From: an uncultured Sutterella sp.
GTDB taxonomy: Bacteria; Pseudomonadota; Gammaproteobacteria; Burkholderiales; Burkholderiaceae_F
Length of the DNA stretch: 64,000 bases
NCBI GenBank assembly: GCA_900545275.1
Contig: UQYG01000003.1
Coordinates: 124,001 to 188,000, forward strand
Direction: 5' to 3'
Each line of letters begins with the position of its first letter. The first letter of the stretch is position 1. The notes under the pieces are model-generated. The model did no database searches and was not told the DNA's origin. It was given only the letters and a program-made list of their open reading frames with translations. This document shows positions 24,877 through 33,382 of the stretch, piece after piece. The position numbers and the translations under genes are program-made.

Positions 24877-25160
24877 TCAGAACTTGTGGGCCATTCCGCA
24901 GATGATGCCCATGGTTTTCGCGGAGAATTTGGCTGCGCCGTCATTACGGTCGACCGCGTGGCCCGGCCCTCGTAGACGTTGGTGCGCTTGCTCTGGGGAG
25001 GGGCAACCCAATGCAAGACGCTCGTAGCCAAGGCGACCGCAGAGGCGGTTTTTGACGAGCGGGGTTTTTCGCTTCTCGCATCCGAACCGGGCACACCGAA
25101 ACTTACGATGCGGCTGGCCTTGACGGCCGAGAGTAACCACGATCCCTTCCACCAAATGGA
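24877..25160 (-). pseudogene. 3' remnant of a porin gene
   Basis: The last frame reads GHAVDRNDGAAKFSAKTMGIICGMAHKF and a stop, like the final strands of betaproteobacterial porins with their terminal Phe. Just upstream SKRTNVYEG is in a different frame and GYERLALG in another, as expected for porin DNA broken by indels. The 5' part was not found. Confidence 0.5.
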
Positions 25161-25255
25161 TGCGGGCGATCCTGACGAGCGCAGCGCAGGAGTCGGACGA
25201 GAAGGGCGCGGGTGGGCGTGAAGAGGGGAGGAAAGAGGAGAATTATGAAGTTTAT

Positions 25256-25284
25256 CGAGATATAGTGAATTTCACTATATCTCG
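25256..25284. promoter_or_regulatory. 29-bp perfect palindrome
   Basis: CGAGATATAGTGAA-T-TTCACTATATCTCG is a perfect 14-bp inverted repeat in an AT-rich patch among decayed genes. It has the look of a dimeric repressor site or a mobile-element end. No gene it would control remains. Confidence 0.5.
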
Positions 25285-25326
25285 ACATATCTTGCTATAT
25301 GTTGCTTTTTTTCCCCTCGGGATGGT

Positions 25327-25620
25327 TTAACTGCTTTCCCTCTGGCGGCGCATGAAGTCTGCAAAGAGTGGGACAGTGAAGTCAACGAATCCATATGACG
25401 TGGAATAAATCATGCCCTTGCGAATGATCGCCGCACGAATGGGACCGAGCCGAGTCACTTCTTTTCCCATGATTTCCGCAATTTTTCCGGCGGCATAGGG
25501 TCCCTCGCCGAGAGCGGCCATGGCAGCGCAGTATTTCATTTCCGCTTTGGTCAGGCGATCCAAACGGACTCTGAAGAAACCTTCATCCAAAATGTGAATG
25601 GCTTCGGTAGCCGCGGATTC
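25327..25620 (-). pseudogene. C-terminal remnant of an AAA ATPase (winged-helix end)
   Basis: Reads EAIHILDEGFFRVRLDRLT, then KYCAAMAALGEGPYAAGKIAE, then LGPIRAAIIRKGMIYST and FVDFTVPLFADFMRR. This is the winged-helix end seen in many prokaryotic ATPases that start with a P-loop domain. The P-loop portion is missing. An ATG at 25590 could give an 87-residue product, but the homology continues upstream of it, so truncation is more likely. Confidence 0.6.
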
Positions 25621-25660
25621 GGCGTCGCCCGGGCGAGGATGGGAGGGAAGACGCCGGAAC

Positions 25661-25700
25661 GGGCGGTCCGGGAAACTTCGGGCCGCCCGCTTTTTCTTTT
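25661..25700 (+). terminator. orphan terminator-like hairpin
   Basis: GGGCGGTCC and GGGCCGCCC pair around a short loop, followed by CTTTTTCTTTT. No intact plus-strand gene ends just before it. Confidence 0.6.
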
Positions 25701-25880
25701 AGGGGAGAGCGCTTCGGACGGCGCCAAGCGGATTGCGGAAGAAAAATACGACTTTTCTCGCTCGGAAAAGTGCGGATGGGCGCGGGGACGGCAAATCGTT
25801 AGGATTTTCCTTCGCTACCGGCGACGTCCTTCGGGGCGTTCGCTTCCAAAAGTCATTTGCTTAACGAAAAGGAGAAAAGA

Positions 25881-27419
25881 ATGACCATCACCGCCAATCG
25901 ACGCAAATTCCTCGGAGCCGCCGCGGCGGGCGTCTTGACGGGCGCGACGGCGCTCTCGGCGAAGGCCGCCTGCCGCGATCCGATGCCCGCGAAATTCGAC
26001 GAAATGCACGACGTCGTGGTCGTGGGCTCGGGCTTTGCGGGACTTTCCGCGGCGCTCTCCGCCAAGCTCGCGGGAGCGGACGTTCTGGTCGTCGAAAAGA
26101 TGGCCTTCATCGGCGGAAACAGCTCGCTTTCGGGCGGCATGATCGCCGTGCCGAATTCGTCCGTGCAGCACGAGCAGGGGATCGAAGACAAGCCCGAAGC
26201 CCTCGAAGCCGACATGATGCGCATCGGTCAGGGCCTCGGCGACCCCGAACACATCCGCTTCCTCTGCGAGGACGCGGCGGACACCTTTGAATGGACGCGC
26301 AAGGAAATGGGCGTCCGATGGCAGACGAATCTCACGGGCAAAGGCGGCCATTCGGCGCTTCGCTGCATGATCACGGAAGAGGGCACGGGGCAGGGGATCA
26401 TCAAGCCCGCGGTCGAGCGCCTCGCGAAGCTCGGCGTCGAAATCCGCCGCCGCACGATTCTCGACACCATCATTCGGGACGCGGACGGGCGCGTGAAGGG
26501 CGTCGTCGTGCGCGAAGGCTATGAATTTGGCAAGCCCTCTTCCGGCAAGCGCCGCACGATCGGGGCGCGCCGCGGCGTGGTGCTCGCCTTCGGCGGCTTC
26601 TGTGCGGACGTCAACTACCGCCGCCGGCTCGATCCGAAGCTGGGCGCCCAGTACAAGACGACCAATCAGCCGGGCGCCACGTCGGAAGGCTGGCGCGAAG
26701 CGAGCCGCATCGGCGCCAACATCATCCAGGCCGACTGGATTCAGTGTCTTCCCAACTGCTCGCCCGTGGAAGAAGGCATGGGAATTGCGTCCCACTTCGC
26801 GTCGATCTCGGGTGCGCTTTTCGGGATCTACGTCTCGAGCCTCGACGGGAAGCGCTTCGTGAACGAATTCGGGGACCGCAAGGTTTTGACGGATAGCTTC
26901 CTCACGGTCATCAACAAGGGAGGAAAGGCCCTCTCCATCGCCGACTCCGACGGCGTCGCGCATCTCGAAAAGCTTCGTCCGGGCGCACTCGACAAGATGC
27001 TCGCCGCGGGAAGCGTCAAGAAGTATCCCGACGCCGATGCGCTCGCAAAGGCCTACGGCTTTGACGGCAAGGTTCTGCGCGCCGAAATCGCGCGCTACAA
27101 CGAGCTTTTGCAAAAAGGTCGGGACGAAGACTTCGGCCGTCCTTTCGACAAGGCCGCCAAGCCCATGAAGGACGGACCCTACTATGTTTCCGAAATGGAG
27201 CCGAAGATCCACCACGCGATGGGCGGCATGGCGACGAAGGTCGATACGGCCGTCGAAGACGTGATGACGGACCGCCCGATTCCGGGGCTCTTCGCCGCGG
27301 GCGAATGCGTGGGCGGCATCCACGGAGCCGTGCGCATCGGGGCCTGCGCCGTACTAGACTGCTTGGTGAACGGCCGCAAGGCGGGCGCCACGGCGGCGTC
27401 GCAGAAACCCTGGGCCTGA
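25881..27419 (+). CDS. Tat-exported FAD-dependent fumarate-reductase-type flavoprotein 1
   Basis: A 512-residue periplasmic flavoprotein related to the flavin domain of flavocytochrome c. The Tat signal is NRRKFLGAAAAGVLTG. The FAD-binding motif is VVVVGSGFAGLSAALSAK, followed by VVEKMAFIGGNSSLSGG. Substrate-site features include GKRFVNEFGDR and PKIHHAMGGMATK, and the FAD end is GLFAAGECVGGIHG. There is no haem or FMN-attachment domain, so electrons must come from a partner cytochrome that is not seen here. The reductase substrate (fumarate, urocanate, an acrylate or other) cannot be told. Start ATG 25881 follows AAGGAGAAAAGA. Confidence 0.88.
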   Translation: MTITANRRKFLGAAAAGVLTGATALSAKAACRDPMPAKFDEMHDVVVVGSGFAGLSAALSAKLAGADVLVVEKMAFIGGNSSLSGGMIAVPNSSVQHEQGIEDKPEALEADMMRIGQGLGDPEHIRFLCEDAADTFEWTRKEMGVRWQTNLTGKGGHSALRCMITEEGTGQGIIKPAVERLAKLGVEIRRRTILDTIIRDADGRVKGVVVREGYEFGKPSSGKRRTIGARRGVVLAFGGFCADVNYRRRLDPKLGAQYKTTNQPGATSEGWREASRIGANIIQADWIQCLPNCSPVEEGMGIASHFASISGALFGIYVSSLDGKRFVNEFGDRKVLTDSFLTVINKGGKALSIADSDGVAHLEKLRPGALDKMLAAGSVKKYPDADALAKAYGFDGKVLRAEIARYNELLQKGRDEDFGRPFDKAAKPMKDGPYYVSEMEPKIHHAMGGMATKVDTAVEDVMTDRPIPGLFAAGECVGGIHGAVRIGACAVLDCLVNGRKAGATAASQKPWA

Positions 27420-27438
27420 TCGGATCCGATGGGAAAAA

Positions 27439-27476
27439 GGGAGCATTCGCCGCGGGGCGGGTGCTCCCGACTTTTT
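27439..27476 (+). terminator. terminator after flavoprotein 1
   Basis: GGGAGCA and TGCTCCC form a 7-bp stem with a long GC-rich loop, followed by CTTTTT. Confidence 0.65.
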
Positions 27477-27750
27477 CGGGTCTGCCGCAAGAACCGGGAG
27501 CGTCTGTGCGGAATGGCGGAACCAATCCGTGGGAACCTGATCCACTGAAACATGATCCGTCTGAATCCGTTCTCACGGAGGACGAAGTCCCGACGAAGAA
27601 TTGCGCGTCCCTCTGACCTTCGCCAAGTTACCTAGGCAGGTTTCCGGACAAGAATCCCTTCGTGGCAATGAACTTCAGCCCAAAAGTAGGCTGTTGCCGC
27701 GACTATCCGAAAGTTCCGCTTCCCTGAATTGTGTTGCTCGGTGACGAGTT

Positions 27751-27769
27751 ATACTGACAACGTTAGTAT
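27751..27769 (+). promoter_or_regulatory. operator/promoter of the tacAT-like pair
   Basis: ATACTGAC-AAC-GTTAGTAT is an inverted repeat with 8-bp arms (one mismatch). It overlaps a TATACT -10 box (27750-27755) and the first possible ATG. Ribbon-helix-helix antitoxins repress at such sites. Confidence 0.5.
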
Positions 27770-27779
27770 GAGGCGGATC

Positions 27780-28046
27780 ATGGCAGTTTTAACAATCAAA
27801 CTTCCGGATAACGAAATGTCCTGGCTGGACATGTTGGCGAAAACGCAAAGGCGGACCAAGACGGAAATCGTCAGATCGGCTTTGCGGCCGGTGTTCGAAG
27901 AAAACTTCATCGACAGGCAGCCGATCATTGTCAGTGAGGGCGAGTTCAACGCGATCATCGACATGCTCGATCAGCCGATGTCGATCGAAGAAATCGAAGG
28001 CCGCAAAAGACTTGAGGCCGCGAGAATGTGGAAACTTCCGAAATGA
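27780..28046 (+). CDS. DUF1778/TacA-type antitoxin
   Basis: An 88-residue ribbon-helix-helix antitoxin. MAVLTIKLPDNEMSWLDMLAK and RRTKTEIVRSAL form the DNA-binding part. The C-terminal segment (VSEGEFNAIIDMLDQPM) is the toxin-binding tail typical of DUF1778 proteins. An alternative ATG lies at 27768 inside the operator. The stop overlaps the toxin start, so translation is coupled. Confidence 0.82.
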   Translation: MAVLTIKLPDNEMSWLDMLAKTQRRTKTEIVRSALRPVFEENFIDRQPIIVSEGEFNAIIDMLDQPMSIEEIEGRKRLEAARMWKLPK

Positions 28047-28522
28047 GGTTTCTACCTCCGGTTCATCTGTGCGAAGAACATCAGTCCGATTTCGTCGGGT
28101 TCGATTGCGGCGAAGCGTCGCTCAATTCCTGGCTCCAAACAAGGGCTCTAACCAACGAAGGAAACAAGTCTTCGCGCACGTATCTGGTTTATACGGATTC
28201 AGGCGTACTGGCGGGTTTCTTTTCGTTGAGCGCCAATTCTATCGTCCATGAAATGATGAACGCCGCGTCGCGATGCAATATGCCGGATCCCGTGCCGGTG
28301 ATTCTCATCGGTCGGCTTGCCGTCGCTCGGGAATTTCAAGGATGCCGGCTGGGCGCTGCAATGCTAAGTATGGCCATGGATATCGCCAGACGCATCTCCG
28401 AATTGGGGGGCGCCGTCAATGTGGCCGTTCATCCGATTTCGGAATCGTCCTCCGGGTTCTATCTGCGTTACGGATTCAGAGCCGCCAGGCAGGGCGGAAC
28501 GCTGCTTCTGTTCAAGCTCTGA
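28043..28522 (+). CDS. GNAT acetyltransferase toxin (TacT/AtaT-like)
   Basis: A 159-residue GNAT-fold toxin. The family start, FVGFDCGEASLNSWLQTRAL, and the acetyl-CoA loop region (IGRLAVAREFQGCRLGAAML) are clear. The C-terminal FYLRYGF also fits. TacT-like toxins acetylate aminoacyl-tRNA and stop translation. The start is taken as the ATG that overlaps the antitoxin stop, though an in-frame ATG at 28028 also exists. The pair sits between two flavoprotein genes and may have arrived by transfer. Confidence 0.82.
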   Translation: MRFLPPVHLCEEHQSDFVGFDCGEASLNSWLQTRALTNEGNKSSRTYLVYTDSGVLAGFFSLSANSIVHEMMNAASRCNMPDPVPVILIGRLAVAREFQGCRLGAAMLSMAMDIARRISELGGAVNVAVHPISESSSGFYLRYGFRAARQGGTLLLFKL

Positions 28523-28601
28523 CGGATTTTTTTAATAAAACCGAGTGGGTTACCGCCGCGAATATCCTCGGGAAGAGCTTCCCTGAGCGTTGCCGTCGGG
28601 A

Positions 28602-29145
28602 TCAACCGATGGAAGATGGCGTTCTTGCGGACCGCTCCCGGAGCTTACGGCGCTCCGTCATCGGTTGCATCAGAAGTTGGGGCGGAGTCCTCGAGCGCAC
28701 GAAAAGAAAGAGCCTTTCGGCATAGGGCTTGGCGTCGCCCGCCTTGCGGGAGAGTCCGGGCAGACCAGCGCCCGGAAACACTACGGGCGGGTTCGATTGC
28801 GCCGTTCGGTGAAGTCCCGCGATGAGGACGGCCGGTTCCTTTCCGGAGAGGCGCTCCATGTCGTTCACTGCAAGAAGCCGGCCTTTTCCCGTCGCAAGGA
28901 CATTTTGGCCCGCTTCTTCAAAGAGGTCGGGGAGAACGAGTTCGGGGATGTCCGCGCAGGTCTTTGCCTCGGGCGGCATCGGGGACGGAAGACATTCGTT
29001 GCCGATCGTATTCCGGATCCTCTCCCTTTCCCTCAAGAGTCCTCCCGCGTCGATGCGTGAGACGAGGAACCCGAGCGATTCGGTCTCAAGTGCGATGCCT
29101 TCGAGAAACGCCTGTCGGGCGGTCGCACAGGGACTGAGAAAGAGT
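28602..29145 (-). other. unassigned open stretch, possibly a gene remnant
   Basis: The minus strand is open for about 180 codons, with ATG only at 29036. It reads SPCATARQAFLEGIALETESLGFLVSRID, and then ELVLPDLFEEAGQNVLATGKGRLLAVNDMERLSGK. The composition is protein-like. I do not recognise a family. The start of the frame looks cut off, so it may be the tail of a lost gene. The rest of 28523-29480 shows nothing clear. Confidence 0.3.
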
Positions 29146-29485
29146 TAAATGCTCCTGTCGTCGGTTCGATCATTTTTAGTGATACTGTCGATAGAATCAA
29201 CGATGACGGAATTCAAGTGAACGATCAAGGATTGACCGGTGTCCGGAGGTTCCTCGAAAATTCCCGCCATGCAAGGTAAAACGGAAGATGTGGCCGACGG
29301 ATCAAATGATCCGTCCACCTTCCGTCAAGTGTTTCGACAGTATCGATGGAAACGTATGGCAGGTGCCGATGTCCGCCGGCGATCACATTTCATGACGGTC
29401 GCGGGACACGATTTCCGGCGAAAGTGGAGGATGTGAGAGTTTGAACGCAAAAGGGTCTTGTCGCCTTCGTTTGCGCCCCGTCAAA

Positions 29486-29497
29486 TTACGCGCGTAA
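29486..29497 (+). promoter_or_regulatory. TTACGCGCGTAA site before flavoprotein 2
   Basis: A perfect 12-bp palindrome 49 bp before the ATG. Preceded by CAAA, the 16-bp string CAAATTACGCGCGTAA is repeated in the same gene orientation before the porin gene at 32557-32568. A TTGACA-like -35 follows at about 29507. Confidence 0.6.
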
Positions 29498-29545
29498 CGA
29501 TCGGCTTGACAATGAAGCGTTCATTGACCAATCAAGGAGAGAAAC

Positions 29546-31024
29546 ATGGACAAACTTTCCCGCCGCAACGTCTTGGGACTCGCCGGTGCCGGTCTGATGG
29601 CGGGCGCCGCCCGCGCCGCGCATGCGGCTGAAGCGCCCGCAGGTTGGGACCGCGAATGCGACGTCCTCGTCGTGGGTTCGGGCTACGCGGGCCTTTGCGC
29701 CGCGATCGAAGCCCGCACGGCCGGGGCCGACACGCTCCTCATCGAAAAGATGGTGGTGCTCGGCGGCAACTCCGCGCTCTGCGGCGGCGGCATCGCCGCG
29801 CCGGGGAGCGACCTGCAGAAGGCCGCGGGCGTGAAGGACTCGGCCGACCAGCTCTACCGCGACATGCTCAAGTCGGGCGGCGGCCTCGTGCATGAAGAGC
29901 TCGCCCGGGTCGTCGCCGACAACGCGCTTCCCACCTACGAATGGGTGCGCGACGTGATCGGCGTGAAGTTCGACCGCCTCGCCTTCCACGGCGGTCACTC
30001 GGTGCCCCGCAGCGCCGCGTATCAGAAGGGCAACGGCGCGCAGCTCGTCAAGCCCCTCGTCGAAAAGGCCAAGAGCCTCGGCGTGAAGATTCAGAACCGC
30101 ACGCGCCTGGTCGACATCGTCGTTGAGAACGGCCGCGTCGCGGGCGCCGTGATCACGGAAGGCTACAAATTCCCGGATGAAAAGAGCGGCAAGAACGTGC
30201 GCGTCCGCGTGAAGAAGGGCCTCGTCCTCGCGGGCGGAGGCTTCTCGCAGAACGTGGAACTTCGCAAACTCCACGATCCACGTCTCGGGCCGCAGCTCGA
30301 ATCCACGAATCAGCCCGGCGCCAACGGCGACGCCCTGATGGCCGCGCAGCGCATCGGCGCGACCGACATTCAGATGGACTGGATTCAGCTCGGTCCCTGG
30401 ACCTCGCCCGACGAAAAGGGCTTCGGCGTGGCGCCCAAGATCGTCGAGGCGGTCGTGGGTTACGGCTTCATGGTCGATCCGGAAACCGGGAAGCGCTTCG
30501 TGAACGAAACCGGCAACCGCAAGGTCCGCTCCGACGCCATCGTCGCGACGGGACATCCCGCGGTCTTGGCGGTGAGCGTCGACAACGTCGGACACGTCCC
30601 TGCGGAAGCCTTGAAGACGGGCTTGGAAAAGGGCGTCGTCAAGACCTTTGATTCGGCGGAAGCCCTGGCCGACTTCCACAAGATTCCGAAGGACGTCTTC
30701 CTGGCGTCTCTCAAGACCTGGAACGAAGCCGTGAAGGCGAAGAAGGATCCGGCCTTCAACGCGAAGATCTTCGACGACACGAAGGTAAATCAGGGCAAGT
30801 TCTATTCGATCCGCCTCTGGCCGCGCGTCCACTACACGATGGGCGGTCTCGCCATTACGCCGAAGGCCGAAGTGATCGGCAACGACTTGAAGCCCATTCC
30901 GGGTCTCTACGCCGCGGGCGAAATCTGCGGGGGCGTCCACGGCATGGTGCGTCTCGGCACGGTGTCGATCGTCGACTGCCTCCTCTTCGGTCGCATCGCC
31001 GGCAAGAACGCCGCGACCGCATAA
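29546..31024 (+). CDS. Tat-exported FAD-dependent fumarate-reductase-type flavoprotein 2
   Basis: A 492-residue relative of flavoprotein 1. The Tat signal is LSRRNVLGLAGAGLMAGAARA. The FAD site is DVLVVGSGYAGLCAAIEAR, with IEKMVVLGGNSALCGGGI after it. The active region shows TGKRFVNETGNRKVR and RVHYTMGGLAI, and the end is GLYAAGEICGGVHGMVRLG. It also lacks haem and FMN domains. It shares an upstream palindrome with the convergent porin gene, so the substrate may enter through that porin. Ribosome-binding site CAAGGAGAG. Confidence 0.88.
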   Translation: MDKLSRRNVLGLAGAGLMAGAARAAHAAEAPAGWDRECDVLVVGSGYAGLCAAIEARTAGADTLLIEKMVVLGGNSALCGGGIAAPGSDLQKAAGVKDSADQLYRDMLKSGGGLVHEELARVVADNALPTYEWVRDVIGVKFDRLAFHGGHSVPRSAAYQKGNGAQLVKPLVEKAKSLGVKIQNRTRLVDIVVENGRVAGAVITEGYKFPDEKSGKNVRVRVKKGLVLAGGGFSQNVELRKLHDPRLGPQLESTNQPGANGDALMAAQRIGATDIQMDWIQLGPWTSPDEKGFGVAPKIVEAVVGYGFMVDPETGKRFVNETGNRKVRSDAIVATGHPAVLAVSVDNVGHVPAEALKTGLEKGVVKTFDSAEALADFHKIPKDVFLASLKTWNEAVKAKKDPAFNAKIFDDTKVNQGKFYSIRLWPRVHYTMGGLAITPKAEVIGNDLKPIPGLYAAGEICGGVHGMVRLGTVSIVDCLLFGRIAGKNAATA

Positions 31025-31047
31025 CCGCTGAGTTCTTCCGATAAAGG

Positions 31048-31080
31048 AACCTCCCGTGTCCGAGCGAAGCGGGAGGTTTC
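31048..31080 (+). terminator. hairpin after flavoprotein 2
   Basis: AACCTCCCG and CGGGAGGTT form a 9-bp stem, followed by a short T run (TTTCGTC). Confidence 0.6.
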
Positions 31081-31198
31081 GTCGTCTTTGGGGTTTGGAA
31101 AAAGGCCCGGCGGGAATGGGAACACCGGACGACTCCGTCCCAAGGGAGCGGTCGGGGGCGCGGGAGGGAATTTTGACGATTCCTATCCCGACGAACAG

Positions 31199-31233
31199 TA
31201 AAAACCCCGCAGCCGACGGAGTCGGTGCGGGGC
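31199..31233 (-). terminator. terminator of the porin gene
   Basis: On the minus strand CCCCGCACCGACTCC pairs with its complement, giving a GC-rich hairpin followed by GGTTTTT. It is about 65 bp after the porin stop. Confidence 0.75.
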
Positions 31234-31297
31234 AGGAATGGAAAAGACCTTGGCGGTTGCGCACGCGGGGGAGGGGCGTGCGCAGCCTGTCGATCGA

Positions 31298-32479
31298 TCA
31301 GAAGCGGACCAGGAGACCCGAGAGCACTTCGTAGGCGATCGGATCGGACGAGTCGGTACCGTCCTTCGTGCTGGCGCTGTCCTTCGTGACGCCGGCGCCC
31401 ACGTAAACTTCCGCCTTCTTCGAGAGCGGATAGACGTAGCCGAGCGAGAAGCCGATGCGGTCCGTGTCGCCGAATTTGTCGGCGTTGTCCGTGTAACGGT
31501 GGTCAACCGAGGCGTCCATCCAGCCCAAGTTGGCCTTCACCGTGCCGCCCCAGGCCGGGACCGTGGTGCCCAACTGCAGGCTGTAGCCCTTGAAGGAAAC
31601 CTGGTTGCCTTCAGCGGCGGTGGTCGTAATCGACTGCATGCCGTTGTGGCCCTGGAATTCGCTCGCAAGCATGTCGGAGAAGTACATGCCCGAAGCGTAG
31701 AGCTTCATGAAGCCGAAGTCGTAGGTCGCGGCAAGGCTGAAGCTGAGGGAGTCGTCGGGATCGTAGCCGCCCGTTTCGGCAGTGCGGCCGTAGAGAACGG
31801 AGTCGAGCACCGCGGCGACGTGCACGGGACCGCCCGTGTAGGTGGCGCCCAAGGCCCACTGACGGTCGGTGCTGTTCTTGCCTTCTTCTTCCCAGTCGTC
31901 GGCGCCGGCGGCGTCAAGCTGGTTCGAATACTGGGCATGGAGCTGCAGGCCCGACATGACGGGGGACTGATAGGTGATCGTGTTGTCGCCCGGCTTGAAG
32001 CCGCCCGGCATGATGTACTTGGAGCCGACCATGTAGTCGCCCCAGGAGTTGCTGAAGGGGGAGACCTTGCCGCCCCAGATGCCGGTCGTGCCGAAACCGC
32101 TGCGGAGCATGCCGGAACGGCCGAGAACGAGGGTGCCGTAGTCGTCCGACATCAGCATGATCTGCGCGGCGCGGTGGAAGAGGCGGTTGCCCGGCATGAG
32201 CGAGCCGTCGTCGCTGTTGAACTGGCTTTCGAGAACGAAGCCGACCTTGAGGCCCTGGCCGAGATCTTCGGTTCCGCGCAGACCCACACGGTTCGGCGTC
32301 GACTGCGAGGACTTCATCTGGAACTTGGACACGTCGTCCACGCCGGCGCGGTCGGCGTCGACGTGCTGATAGTTGAGGCCCGTGTCGATGAGGCCGTAGA
32401 CCTCGACGTTGGCGGCTTGGGCGCTGAGAGCGAAACCTGCAAGAGTCGCGGCAAGTGCGACGGAAAGCTTGGTTTGCAT
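31298..32479 (-). CDS. outer-membrane porin 1 (general trimeric type)
   Basis: A 393-residue porin with signal peptide MQTKLSVALAATLAGFALSAQA. It continues ANVEVYGLIDTGLNYQHV and has NRVGLRGTEDLGQGLKVGFVLESQF, the betaproteobacterial porin pattern. It ends VLSGLLVRF with the C-terminal Phe needed by the BAM assembly machinery. The beta-strand alternation is visible throughout. Pore preference is unknown. The shared palindrome with flavoprotein 2 suggests joint control. Confidence 0.92.
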   Translation of the reverse strand: MQTKLSVALAATLAGFALSAQAANVEVYGLIDTGLNYQHVDADRAGVDDVSKFQMKSSQSTPNRVGLRGTEDLGQGLKVGFVLESQFNSDDGSLMPGNRLFHRAAQIMLMSDDYGTLVLGRSGMLRSGFGTTGIWGGKVSPFSNSWGDYMVGSKYIMPGGFKPGDNTITYQSPVMSGLQLHAQYSNQLDAAGADDWEEEGKNSTDRQWALGATYTGGPVHVAAVLDSVLYGRTAETGGYDPDDSLSFSLAATYDFGFMKLYASGMYFSDMLASEFQGHNGMQSITTTAAEGNQVSFKGYSLQLGTTVPAWGGTVKANLGWMDASVDHRYTDNADKFGDTDRIGFSLGYVYPLSKKAEVYVGAGVTKDSASTKDGTDSSDPIAYEVLSGLLVRF

Positions 32480-32556
32480 GAGGGAATCTCCTTTTTGCTG
32501 TAGTTGTCCGCGCGGGCGGTTGAGACGTCCGCACGGGTCGATTCTCTTTCGCGGAC

Positions 32557-32568
32557 TTACGCGCGTAA
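32557..32568 (-). promoter_or_regulatory. TTACGCGCGTAA site before porin 1
   Basis: The same palindrome as at 29486-29497, here 78 bp upstream of the porin ATG. On the minus strand it reads CAAATTACGCGCGTAA, the same extended string and orientation as at flavoprotein 2. Confidence 0.6.
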
Positions 32569-32976
32569 TTTGCGAAAAGACAAAACTTGACGTGTTTGGA
32601 GCGGTTGATCGGGAAAGTCCCTATGAGCCGAGACGTAGACGACGAGTGGGTCGGTACCGTCGTCACCGCCGCAGAGGACTGTCGGGAAGACCTTTCGAAT
32701 ACGCAAGGCGACTCGTTCGAGGTATAAGGTTCGGGAACTGTGATCGACTTTGCTCCGGGAAGGAGCCTGCCCCGAGCGGGCTTTTCCTTGTGGCGCTTCC
32801 TGTTCGTTCGTGTCGGCGCTCAGTCGTCGAAGACGACGGGAACGGTAGACGCGCCTTCGACCGCGGGGCGCGGCCCCGCATGGGGCTTGGCGTAGACCGC
32901 GGGTTCATTTTTGCTCTGCCACCCGTCGAGAACCCGGACGACCTCGAGGTGGTTGAGGTCGGCGTAGAGCGCGTGG

Positions 32977-33207
32977 ATGATCCCGATATCCGATCGGGCG
33001 CGGGATCGTCGCGATCCGATGACGACGCACGTCGACCGCATGAAGGCGAATCTCGAGGTCTTCGACTTTTCGCTCTCGAAGGAGGACTTGGAGAGCCTGC
33101 GCCCGCTCGACACGCCCGCGGACTTTTGGTGGTCGCACCGCAATCCTGAACTCGTGAAGTTCCTCCTCCGTTACGACGAAGAGTTCAATCCGGAACGAAA
33201 GCGCTGA
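32977..33207 (+). pseudogene. C-terminal remnant of an aldo-keto reductase
   Basis: HVDRMKANLEVFDFSLSKEDLESLRPLDTPADFWWSHRNPE is the final helix region of aldo-keto reductases. The barrel with the catalytic Tyr/Lys is missing, and the upstream DNA (32569-32976) is broken in all frames. Confidence 0.7.
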
Positions 33208-33240
33208 GTTCGTGCCGATTCCTGCACCCCGACGGAAAAC

Positions 33241-33259
33241 GCCCCGCCGGGGCTTTTTC
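33241..33259 (+). terminator. terminator after the aldo-keto reductase remnant
   Basis: GCCCC-GCC-GGGGC is followed by TTTTT. Confidence 0.7.
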
Positions 33260-33382
33260 GTTCGCGGCGGGGTGCTCGGGACGGGACGGAGCCCGCGTGC
33301 GCGCGGGAGAACCGGGGCGGCGGGCGGACCGTCAGAAGGGCGGATCGTCTTCGTCGGGATTCTCGATGCGTTCGGGGTCCTC

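Noticed and set aside
25815..27323. Long minus-strand frame opposite flavoprotein 1
   Set aside because: GC-rich codon bias keeps the opposite strand open. The residues are low-complexity (His, Arg, Glu, Val rich) with no family match, while the plus strand is a clear flavoprotein. The same holds opposite flavoprotein 2, dcuC and other genes.
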